Below are positions 1 through 9,735 of a DNA stretch of 64,000 bases, in pieces. Position numbers and translations under genes: made by a program. Below the pieces are notes generated by a model that did not search any database, was not told the DNA's origin, and saw nothing but the letters and a program-made list of their open reading frames with translations. The stretch lies in assembly GCA_963931925.1 (NCBI GenBank), contig OZ007569.1, positions 7,776,457 through 7,840,456 of the forward strand. The letters are read 5' to 3'. This DNA is from Onchidella celtica (lineage: Eukaryota > Mollusca > Gastropoda > Systellommatophora > Onchidiidae). Numbering within the stretch: the first letter of the stretch is position 1; every line of letters starts with the position of its first letter.

Positions 1-1344
1 ATGTTTGGATGCTAAGACGGGGATGTTACAGTTGTGTCTTTTGTCCGATATTCGAAGAAAGAACTACATGCAATACTTTTCTTCTGAGACTGAATTTCAT
101 GATAATGAGAGTGTTTGGATAAACCATTGATTCACTTGCCTTTCGCAACAAGCCGCCAGACCGATAATTATGTGATATTGCGGATAATTTCTGATATTAC
201 CATAAGTAAAAGCCATTAATTTTCGTAGTCAGGTACAAAATTTGCATTTCATGTCAAGTTGTTTATGAAATTCACATTCAGAAACTACCAAGCGCCTGTA
301 CATGAAAGATGGGCACATTAATTTTGAAGATAGATAAATTTGAACAGATTATTTTTCCAAATTGATATTATTGAAACATTACAATGACCTTGGCTGCTTG
401 TTTTATGCCAACATTGAAAATGAAAATGAAAATTTGATCATCTGCTGTACACTTATCTTTACTTTCAAACTGATGATAATAATCGTATGTCCCTGAGGAG
501 CTGTCCTTGCTTTGTATATATTTTAGTGAGTGATGGCATACTAGCCTGGCGTCCAATCAGAGTAATCTCGCAGGCCACCAGATTATAAACACAACTTCAT
601 CATCAAAGACCTGCTGAACGGGTCCGTGTCCGGGTAGATTTTTATTGCAAACCGTAATGGTTTTAGGTGAAAGATATTCATGTTTGGCAGTACGTCGGGA
701 CGTGAGACTACTTTGTCAAAGCACGAACACATTTTCGCCGGTGCCTCGGTTGGAACAGTTTCCAAGTGAAACCGAACAGAGAAAGTACGACTGATCGCTG
801 AATACAACTCCATATTTTCTCTCTTTGATTTCATTTGGAAACTGTCCACATCGAAGCACTTAAACTGTTCGTTTATATTAAATTATGAAACGACTCTCTT
901 TATGTTTAATAGTACAGCAGTTATTGTATATGTTATTATATATTATGTATTTTATATAATAATTTTATATAAGACATGTATGTATAAACAGCCTGTTGAA
1001 ACTGAGATACAATTTCACGGGTTCTCAGACATGACACATTGTATATTTTACTCTGATTTGTTTCTGTAAAATTTTTCAAGACAGAAATTTAGAGTCAATG
1101 TTTTTTCTCATATATATTACAGTGGTGGCCAAACCACAGAATAAATATAACACAGAATTACAAATCGCCTCTTCGGTATGTTCCGCCAACGCTCGGTCCG
1201 CCATGTTAATTTGTCGTATGCGACAGCTGTTTACCTCATTCTGTGGTTTCCTCGGGACCTCAGGGTCATTACGCACATTTTTTATCTTTCGACATGGAGA
1301 AAAGTAGGTCTAATTCTACATGATAGCAAGCTAGTTAGATGTCG
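1..1344. other. non-coding AT-rich stretch, no gene recognised
   Basis: All open frames here are short (under 90 codons) and none shows a domain, signal peptide or plausible splice-bounded exon that I recognise. A hAT-like motif (CAGTGGTGGCCAAACC) occurs at about 1120, but I find no matching inverted end, so no element is called. Probably intergenic or intronic sequence. Confidence 0.6.
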
Positions 1345-1563
1345 CCATTCATTTAGCCATCCATCTATCCATCTATCCATCCATCTACCGGTCCGTTTGG
1401 CCGTCCATCCACCCATCCATTCATGCATTCATTCATCCATTTGTCATCCATTTACCAGTGTATCCATTCATTAATCAGTCTCCTTATTCATCATCCATCA
1501 ATTTAATCCATCCATCCATTCATTCATCCATCCATCCGCTTATCCATCCATCCAATCATCCAC
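1345..1563. repeat. imperfect TCCA/TCTA/TTCA tetranucleotide microsatellite
   Basis: Interrupted runs of ATCC-type tetranucleotides (tccatccatcta, cattcattcatcc) are seen directly. Short open frames rich in His, Ser, Ile and Pro across it are products of the repeat, not genes. Confidence 0.9.
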
Positions 1564-2684
1564 CCACTCATCCATTTGCAGACTTGGGATCACACTGTAA
1601 TCCTCACGAGAAATGCAACCCAAAATGAGGCAAGGCAGACCCTGCTCACTACCACACATACATGTTGCGATACGTGTGTTCGTAACCGTGCCACAAGTTT
1701 CGCAAGTTATAAAATACTCGTGATCTCTAGTCTTGATTTCCATTCAGCTGAAATCTTAGAAATGACACAATACACGATTAACAAGGGTACACGGTATGAT
1801 GTTCATATTGATAGCCAACTTCGCACAATGCAACGCAACGCACAGTGGGCAGCGTCTAAAGATACGAGGTATCATACGACAAAACAAAATGGCGGGTCGA
1901 GAACCAGTTTTGTGACGTCACTCAATGGGGATTGTGCGTCTGCCTAATTATAAGTCTGTGGGCCAAACCACGGCTCGCGAACCACAAGATGCTCTTTGAC
2001 CTTCAGTTTGCAGCTCGTGGAAATAATTATATTGGCTGAGCTATTTTTTCATCACAGTTAACATGAAAGGTAAATAAGAAAAAATTCAAGCTTTACAATA
2101 ATTATTATTTGCTAAGTATGAACTGAGACCCCACTGGTTTCAAACGCAAGTTTTTTGCTTATGGTTAGTAAAAAAATATTCAAGAACTTAAATCCTACTT
2201 TTAATGTGCTGTAAGTTTTACTGGCTTATTTTATCACTTGTTCAAGTGGTTTAGCTCCCCCATTTCATGTACGAAACCAGGTCTACAGAACATGTTCTGA
2301 TCTTGTCAGATTAACTTGGAATTATATTCGCATGTTTTTCTTAAACGTTCCTGTAGTTCACTAACATATTTAATATATCAATACAGTTAAAACAATCGTC
2401 AGTCAAAAGTTTGTTCTGTGTACGGTATGATTACTGAAACTAATGCAAATTATTCACAGTTTAAAAAATCTGTATACTTGAATATTGTTGCATACATTTC
2501 TTAATATGATTTATATAGATTTTGATAACAAAATGTGTGGATCTATGTAACAATATAAATATGCGTGGTAAACTTGGTTCTTGTCTTGTGACTCTCGAAT
2601 ATCTGAAGTTTATCTTACGTGGCTCTTACGTCAAGCAAGTTTGGTCACCTCTGTCACATAAATTTCTACTTCAACAACGCCTTT
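1564..2684. other. non-coding stretch, no gene recognised
   Basis: AT-rich with no convincing coding frame. Around 1953-2010 the text has a 'ccaaaccacggctcgcg' motif of the kind found near hAT MITE ends. No partner end or target duplication could be found, so it is only mentioned here. Confidence 0.55.
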
Positions 2685-2936
2685 CGATGGTGTCAGGAGC
2701 AAACCGGTCAAGACGAAATAAGCAAAGTTTACAGGAGAAACAAAAAGAAAACCTGCAGCTAAAACTAATGAGAAATGGACCTAGCCGGTTTGATCACATG
2801 CTTATTTTGAGTATTTCTACTGGATAATGGTAACAGCTACTTTTACATATGATGCATGATCCCAGGCTTCATAAATTGGTACTAGATAAAGTAATATGAA
2901 ATTTTTGGACTTGGCCGGTTGCGCCTGACACCATCG
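2685..2936. mobile_element. short terminal-inverted-repeat element (MITE-like, 252 bp)
   Basis: The left end starts CGATGGTGTCAGG and continues with GCAAACCGGTCAAG. The reverse complement of the right end starts CGATGGTGTCAGG and continues with GCAACCGGCCAAG. The two arms match over about 28 bp with one gap and two or three mismatches. Both sides are flanked by CTTT (2681-2684 and 2937-2940), which may be a 4-bp target duplication. No coding capacity. The superfamily is not recognised. Confidence 0.6.
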
Positions 2937-3389
2937 CTTTGTTTTGTGTGGCAATATTAGTTTACTGGGCTTGTTTTATGTGATTATTGTTCGAGGTACC
3001 TTTTTTTTCCATCTATCGATATCAGTCGGATAATATTATTTAGGCATTTTGATTTCTCTGCGTGATATTAATTACAGTACTGATGTTAGATCGTCAGAAA
3101 GTTTGGCAAAGTATCCACGGGGGGTGTTTATTCACTGGCAAGCTTTATGTAAATTCATTATGATGTTGAAATGGAGAGATGTTTTAAAATGCACAAATCT
3201 TTTAGACCAGGATCATTTCATAGCAGGGTTTCGTCTGGCCGGTTGAGATCATTGTTTCTCCGGAGTCTCAGCCCAAGGCTGGCTGCCTCCACTTGTCGAA
3301 TCCTAGTATATTTCAAATGTTCATTGTTCTTTCTTCTTTTCTTGTTTCTTCTCCTTTTCTTGCTGTCCTGTCTTGTTATGGTAGGAGCC

Positions 3390-3392
<3 letters not shown>

Positions 3393-3472
<80 letters not shown>
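3393..3472. repeat. (AG)n dinucleotide microsatellite, about 40 units
   Basis: Uninterrupted AG repeat of about 80 bp, seen directly. Pure tracts of this length are normally polymorphic. Confidence 0.97.
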
Positions 3473-3475
<3 letters not shown>

Positions 3476-4465
3476 TGTAGGACAATTTTCAGTATGAACG
3501 GAGAGAGAAGAGGGAGATATACAGTAGGAAGTAATTTCTCCACCCTTCTATCACTGTCAGTTCTAGAAGTTTGACCCTTTGATTATGCAAGATTATACAA
3601 TCACTAGGTGGCTGTATTTTCTCAGCGGCCTGCTTTGTATGAGACGGTTTGGGCAGTAGGTAAACTACAGACTACGAAAAGGCGTTTACATCGCTGTTGA
3701 TATTATAGCTTTGCGTCGCCTGCAGGTTTATCGCAGAGTATTTAGTATTATATGTTGTCTGTTTGGGAAAAAGGGCACAATCACATACATACATACACAC
3801 ATAATATTAATATGTGGACAGAAAAAAGGGCTCTCAAAAGAACTAAGAATTTTTTTTCATTTGCCTGAGGAGAAATTAATTGTTTTATAATATCTGTTTG
3901 AGCACCTCTATTCCCCACACTAGGAAAACGTAATTTTGTATGGTGGGTAAAAACATCCTAACAAAACGAATTTTAGTCAACAGAAACCGTCCAACAACGG
4001 CACAAACTTGAATTCATTTGGGTATGTCATATTCCACGCTCAGTGCCTGTATAACACCCTTCGTCCATTCGTTAGCTTTTCATTGCATTGCATAATATAT
4101 TGGCCCGAATTATGAAAAATCTATTTTCCAGGCTTGCAACTGACTGCAAAAAAAATCTCTAAATTGCCTTCTTTACGTTAGGACATGGTCACAGCATCTC
4201 ATTCGTGTCCTCATATTTAATAATATTGAAAATTCGTATATCACTTTAAAGGGGGAAAGTAGAAATATCCTCAGGAAAGCTTGTGCTGGCACTTGTTCTT
4301 GGCTACTGAGAGAGAAACCTAGTATGGTCATGAAAATGATAGTCAGGTCGTCGGTACTGAAGCACCGAACCGCGATTAGTCACTCATGCAAAACAACAAC
4401 AAGAAATGGAAATTTAAAAGTGATAGGAAATGTTCTCCAATCGAATGCTCAAAATACAGAAAAGT

Positions 4466-4468
<3 letters not shown>

Positions 4469-4543
<75 letters not shown>

Positions 4544-4701
4544 GAGGGGACAGAGAGAGAGAGACAGAGAGAGACAGAGAGAGAGAGAGACAGAGAGAGA
4601 GAGGGAGAGAGACAGGGAGAGAGAGACAGAGAGAGGCAGAGAGAGAGAGAGAGAGAGGCAGAGAGAGAGAGGGAGAGAGACAGGGAGAGAGAGACAGAGA
4701 G

Positions 4702-4754
<53 letters not shown>

Positions 4755-4755
4755 G
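4469..4755. repeat. long compound GA-rich microsatellite
   Basis: About 287 bp of GA repeats with regularly spaced variants (GACA, GGGA, GGCA). Blocks such as 'gagagacagagagaggcag' recur at about 80-bp spacing, so the tract has a higher-order repeat inside the dinucleotide array. Confidence 0.95.
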
Positions 4756-5863
4756 ACTCATTCTACTTTTACGTTAACAATTTAACGACTTAGTGAAATC
4801 TGCGTTGCCAAGATCATCAACTGGAAAGAGTCAACTCTCTGCGACGGCGTCATTTCACTGACGGAGAACATTATAACAGTTTCATGTTTAGTTCCAGTGT
4901 AACTAATGGATGCCTTCCACTTCCATTTTGAGTTCGTACATGTAACTTGTGTTGGGCTCTATGCATGGGTACTATGTATTCAATGCAGTAAAACTTCATA
5001 CTTTTTTTTTTTATATACCTGGATTGCCGGACGGAACTGTTTATTTAAGACAGAGCTTTTTTTTTGTTTGTTTACTTATTTATTTTTTGTTTTTTTAAAA
5101 ATTAAGATTTGCTTCAAAGATAAATCAAGCTATTGAAGAATCCTCAAAAAAAAAAAGTCCATAAATCTACCAGAGTGAATGAAATCAACAGTGGGACATC
5201 ACCATTAAAGGCAAAGAGAATGACTTTCACCTCGAGATTATTTTTATTTACATATCAATCATGTCCGTGTATTGTATGTACAAAATAGTGGTTTTTACTT
5301 TTTGCCAAATTCAGTCCACTTCATATATCGCCTTCCTCACTGACATTGACATCATTACCGCCGTCGTCATAATCAACAACATCATCAGCAGTCTAACTCT
5401 CTTGTCACCATACACAAAGTATTCTGACTTCACAAGAATGCGGGCTATTCAAGAAGCAGAATAAATAGTTTAGCAAAAAATTGTCCGGACGAATTTCGTT
5501 TGGCGCCAAGTCGAATTCGGTATAAGTGTAAGGCAGCCTCTACTGTGCAGGTATTGGATGACCAGCTCTTGATAATCACCTTAGACTCTAAATGACCAGT
5601 TCTAAAGTACAAAAAACTAACGCCGATGTTGGAAATGGGATGATCTGAATCAGTGGATAAAGTTTTTCTATTCTGGACGACATCTGCAGGCCTTTCACAA
5701 ATGGGAAACATGTCTGCTAGTGGCCATGACTGCTTAGAGGCAGATGAGCACGAGGCTTAACTTCAGTTTGTTGTGTTTAATAGCAGGTTAAAAAAATAAG
5801 TGACTGAACCCACTCTCGTGGGTAGAAGCGTCAGGCATGTTTGTTTTTTTGTTTTTTGGAGTC

Positions 5864-6904
5864 TCACTTTACTCTTTTGCAAAATAGCTTTTTATATGTA
5901 TCAGCAAATTTTGTGGAGGTCAGAGCATACAGGAAGAAATTGATGGACGCCTGGGTCGTGTACAAAACTTGACTGAACAGATAGAGCAATGTGGACAACG
6001 GATTTGTGAATATGCCTAGAGGAACCATCGCATCGTAGATTTGTGTTGCAAAAATGGGTAGACAAAGCGCCGAGTAACAAATACAAACTACAATTAACAT
6101 TTTCCCAATTTTATCTCGAGCTTTCGGGGTAGGTGTGGCTTTCTTGTCTGCCATTTTCCGCATGTTTAATGCCAGTTTAATTGATATCGCAACACATGAA
6201 AGCGTCACAATCAAAACATTGCTTGAGAAGTAAATATTGTGGAACAACAAAGTCCCAAGGAAATTCATAGTTTCTTCATTATCCTGATAAAACTGAGATT
6301 TGATTATTATCGGGTAGGTTCGGTTGAGCACGGGGTCTTTCACCCAAGTGAACGTCAAGGATGGCAGGCTGATAGACACAATGGGGATGAGAGTAAAAAC
6401 ATAAATGAAAATAACAACGATTTTTATGCGATGAGCTGTGAAAAGACTTGAGACGTGAAATGGCATGAAGACCGCTGAAAACCTCTCTAAAGACATAACC
6501 ATCACATGTGCGTTGCTAGAGTAGGAGAAGGCAACATCCCAAACGCTGACGGTCACAAACAAGATGTTGGTCACTGTCTGGCCTAAAAGAGAGTCAAACT
6601 GAGCTATGAGACACCCACATCCTTTCAGTAGAGTCAGGATACAATAGGCCAAGTCACTTACAGCCAGGGAGATCAATAAGATATTGGTACTGGTCACGGT
6701 ACCAATCTGGTATAAGACCAGGAAATTCAGACTATTTCCACCGATGCCGATCACAGCTATAATGTTATTGATTAAGCATTTTGCTATTAACCGTGTCATT
6801 GATATAACTGTTTCACTGATGTAGACAAATTCTGGATAATGGTCACTGAATTCTGCTTCTCCAGGTGCTAGGTCTGAGGTGTTTCCGTTCACAGGTCCGG
6901 CCAT
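5864..6904 (-). CDS. rhodopsin-class (family A) 7TM receptor, chemosensory-receptor-like
   Basis: A 346-residue intronless receptor predicted to act in the plasma membrane through G proteins; the ligand is unknown. The start is the ATG at 6904: it has A at -3 and G at +4, and an in-frame TGA lies four codons upstream. Landmarks: an extracellular N terminus with sequon N8-T-S, TM1 with G-N (56-57), TM2 with LAVSD (D84), ERF at 140-142 in place of DRY, a second sequon N194-R-T in extracellular loop 2, a basic third intracellular loop (about 249-267), TM6 with LCLPIF (about 280-285), and TM7 with NFFLY (322-326) in place of NPxxY. The conserved Cys pair joining TM3 to extracellular loop 2 is not visible, and the TM7 Pro is Phe. 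Intronless divergent family A receptors of this type are abundant in gastropod chemosensory repertoires. A peptide or orphan receptor is equally possible. No stop or frameshift interrupts it. Confidence 0.85.
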   Translation of the reverse strand: MAGPVNGNTSDLAPGEAEFSDHYPEFVYISETVISMTRLIAKCLINNIIAVIGIGGNSLNFLVLYQIGTVTSTNILLISLAVSDLAYCILTLLKGCGCLIAQFDSLLGQTVTNILFVTVSVWDVAFSYSSNAHVMVMSLERFSAVFMPFHVSSLFTAHRIKIVVIFIYVFTLIPIVSISLPSLTFTWVKDPVLNRTYPIIIKSQFYQDNEETMNFLGTLLFHNIYFSSNVLIVTLSCVAISIKLALNMRKMADKKATPTPKARDKIGKMLIVVCICYSALCLPIFATQIYDAMVPLGIFTNPLSTLLYLFSQVLYTTQASINFFLYALTSTKFADTYKKLFCKRVK

Positions 6905-8088
6905 GATCAAATGTCACCCCGAGGACGCCAGCTATTCAAAGTCAATTCACAAAAGCGAAAGTCAAGTTTTATTATTATTATCATTATTTTTGGGGGGATA
7001 TTAATGATCGGGAGTCCTGTTTATTTACTTTATTGACTATTGAGACATTAGCTATCCTTTTCAAGATTTCAGTGCTTGAACCAGCTACGCAAACCATCTA
7101 CCTCCCTTACTTTTATCTCAACCCACACCAACATTCAGAGTCTGTGAAACAAAACACCTTTTCTATCCTGTGTCCCTGCCAATCTTAGCCTGAATTATAA
7201 TACAGCAACCTCACTGACTCAAACTTTAAAAAAAAATATGTTAATGTCTCTGGCAACATAATAATTGTCCAAATGGTGAATGTCATAGACACCTTTATTT
7301 CAATTTCCAACCAGCCTTTTGTTCCTATCAACGTGCTTATTTTGCAAATCTGTGATTCACTAATCAAAATATAGGTTGGCTTGAAGATGTTCACACCACC
7401 CCATATAAAATAGCCAGTGTAACATAATTTCGTATAAAAAAAAATGATAAAAATAAATGAAGAAAAAATCTGTTTGGAAGACGACAACAACATCATCATC
7501 ACCAACTGTAACAGCTACACAAACCTTCAAGTTCGAGACTGTTTATAGGTAGGCCCCTGCACGTACCCCACTGGCAAAATTCACTGATTGGGAAGAAATC
7601 GAATGTGTATAAAATATGTATCATTTTCTCAGACAAAGGCAGGACATAAATTAGAGAGCTTCCTGCAATGAAAAAACCCTCCTCAGTTGAAATGTTTGAT
7701 ATTTTGATTGCAGTTTGTTCCACTAATTATCGGTGCACAATAGTGGTCAATATTTCAACCTATTATCTAACTACTCGTGAACATTATGAATAAACAACAA
7801 CAACAACAAAGAGAACCCTATGCGCTCTGTTTGACGAAAACAAAGCATAATTGTTTTTTATTGCAGGGGAGATAATAGTAGGCCTGGTCCCTGTCATCGG
7901 CTGGCATACTTTCCACTTAAAGTTTCATGGGAAAAACAATATTTTAAATTCACTTTGTACATATCAGAAGCTTATTAATATATCTGCGCATGCCGTACAT
8001 TATGTATCTATAACGTATGTTTACGATACATTATGAAGACTTGTCAGGAAGGATATTATAGTTTCATTGTGCTTTGAATAATGAGCTT
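6905..8088. other. upstream flank of the receptor gene, no gene recognised
   Basis: AT-rich sequence 5' of the receptor start. No upstream exon, TATA box with convincing context or other ORF can be assigned. It would hold the promoter of the receptor if the gene is transcribed from here. Confidence 0.5.
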
Positions 8089-8152
8089 TTAAATGGATTC
8101 TAAATGGATATGCGCTATATAAATGCCATCCATTATTATTATTATTATTATT
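8089..8152 (+). repeat. 5'-truncated retroposon tail (GCGCTATATAAATG + ATT repeats) with 8-bp TSD
   Basis: The motif 'tatgcgctatataaatgcc' is followed by ATT repeats, matching the 3' ends of the repeat copies at 41485-42125 and 43570-44002. ATGAGCTT occurs at 8081-8088 and again at 8153-8160, directly flanking the 64-bp segment. It is therefore a short 3'-end-only insertion made by target-primed reverse transcription (inference). Confidence 0.75.
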
Positions 8153-8160
8153 ATGAGCTT

Positions 8161-9534
8161 ATGGCCCAAGGGAATCTTAAGACTTTTCACTTCGCCTTTT
8201 TGGATGTCGGTTTTAGATACTTTCGAAATTCTATTTCTCAAACCATTGAAACCTTAATGATCCAGATGCATCTTTGAATTTTAAGAAATGAAACTGAACT
8301 AGTTACTTAAGGACTTCGTTAGCGGATGACACCGGAGGAATCTTCTTTGCTTTCAGCTTATGAAGTTATAAGGTCGTACTTGTTACTTGTCATTTTTGCG
8401 ATGGGACGTAGTTAGTGTACACACTTGTAGCAATGCATTATCCTTCAGAGACGTGCAAAGAACGACTATTCACTTGAATGGTAGATTAAAATGGGTTGTG
8501 TCCCTTACCCCAGAGAGTTAGTAAAGCCATTTTCGTTAAAGCCCATCAGCTGTGCATTAATGGCCAGACCTGTATATCTTATTGGCCACAAATGATACAC
8601 CTCACATATATATCTATGAGGCTGCAAAACCTCTCACTAATTCACTGTACATAAAGCAGGCCTTGTCAGGAAACTACACAGGTGTACTCATACAACCACA
8701 GATGACACGTTTTTACATTAATGTTTGTTGTGCCAAATATTCTATAAATTCTTTGAAAGAATTTATTTCTTGTATTGACTGAGGAAGAGTACAATATTTC
8801 AAATGTTTATTTATATAACTAAACTGTTCTTAATCATGCTAAAACAGCATGCTTTTCACTCTATATTTTTAGTATTCTTTTCCTTATCTCCCCAATCTGC
8901 CATCATCATCATCCTCTCTTTAATACTGGGTAGCAGTATTCTTTTGAGTACCAGGGAGACGTGGATATGCAGCTTTCTGTGGATGGGGTAATGGCTCTGT
9001 AGTCCCAAGTCTGGACTTGCAGAGTCGTTGGCAAATCAGGAATTCAGTTTGTGTCACGTGGATGTGCTGCTTTGTGTGGAGCCGTTCTCGTGTGGTCTGC
9101 ACCTGGCTGTGGAATGCCAATGCTCTTCCTATGAGAGGACATCACTGCTGTTTTTTTTTCTGTGATATTTCCTCTTTATTGGTCGGTGTGATATCGCTTG
9201 AATGGACGACCCCGGTTTCAGTACTCTATGCCAGATCTCCAAAGAGTAGCTGTTTTTGGCATGCAGTTGTCTTCCATCCTGATTACTTTGTCTCTGCAAC
9301 GGGGCCTGGCTCTCGGGAGAATCGCCCTGTTCAGCACTTCACCACTGGTGCCTTTAACTGTCACCGTGTTCCCGAGATGCTTCAGGTGGCGTTAATATAC
9401 AGTCCAGGCGCCACAGCCATAGATGTGTTGTAAGCATTCTTTATCTTGGGCTTAGTGACGTCGTGACGATTTTAGGACCCTGTCGCGTAGTCGGCAAAGA
9501 CTTACTCGCTTTTAAAAAAAATTCTATCCGAGAT
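8161..9534. other. non-coding stretch, no gene recognised
   Basis: A 138-codon open frame at 9017-9433 (plus) has no recognisable domain and no codon pattern that stands out. The stretch 8900-9480 is less AT-rich than its surroundings and could be a decayed repeat or an untranslated exon, but nothing decides this. The segment ends at the left 191-bp repeat. Confidence 0.5.
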
Positions 9535-9725
9535 CTTGATGTATGGGAGAGATCATTGGAGATCATACTTCCAATATATTTGAATCTATCGGTATATAGT
9601 TCTCAAGCCTATGCTCTTTTGCCTTAATTATCATTTATCAACAAATGTCGGACGTCGTATAATTATCAGTAGCCAAAAGTGGCGGTTTGACCACCCATTT
9701 ATTATTAAAGAAGAGCAATAAAACC
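9535..9725 (+). repeat. left copy of perfect 191-bp direct repeat flanking element 1
   Basis: From 'cttgatgtatgggag' to 'gagcaataaaacc', identical base for base (by eye) to 14086-14276. The left copy abuts the integrase coding sequence. The right copy begins immediately after the LTR end. It contains AATAAA near its right end. Confidence 0.9.
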
Positions 9726-9735
9726 TCTGCAGGAG

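Larger units (their letters stand above)
2937..5863. other. non-coding stretch apart from two GA tracts
   Basis: Apart from the GA-rich tracts listed separately I see no coding exon, RNA gene or recognisable transposon. Open frames across the GA tracts encode only Arg-Glu or Ser-Leu repeats and are artefacts. This stretch lies downstream of the receptor gene (5864-6904, minus strand) and could hold its 3' UTR. Confidence 0.55.

Noticed and set aside
1120..2010. Possible hAT element between CAGTGGTGGCCAAACC (1120) and CTGTGGGCCAAACC (1953)
   Set aside because: Both motifs are in the same orientation, so they are not terminal inverted repeats, and no target duplication was found.
4386..4793. 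Arg-Glu and Ser-Leu repeat frames of about 115-135 codons
   Set aside because: GA microsatellite open in all frames.
9017..9433. 138-codon ORF upstream of element 1
   Set aside because: No domain, Cys/Trp-rich irregular composition and no codon evidence; likely chance.
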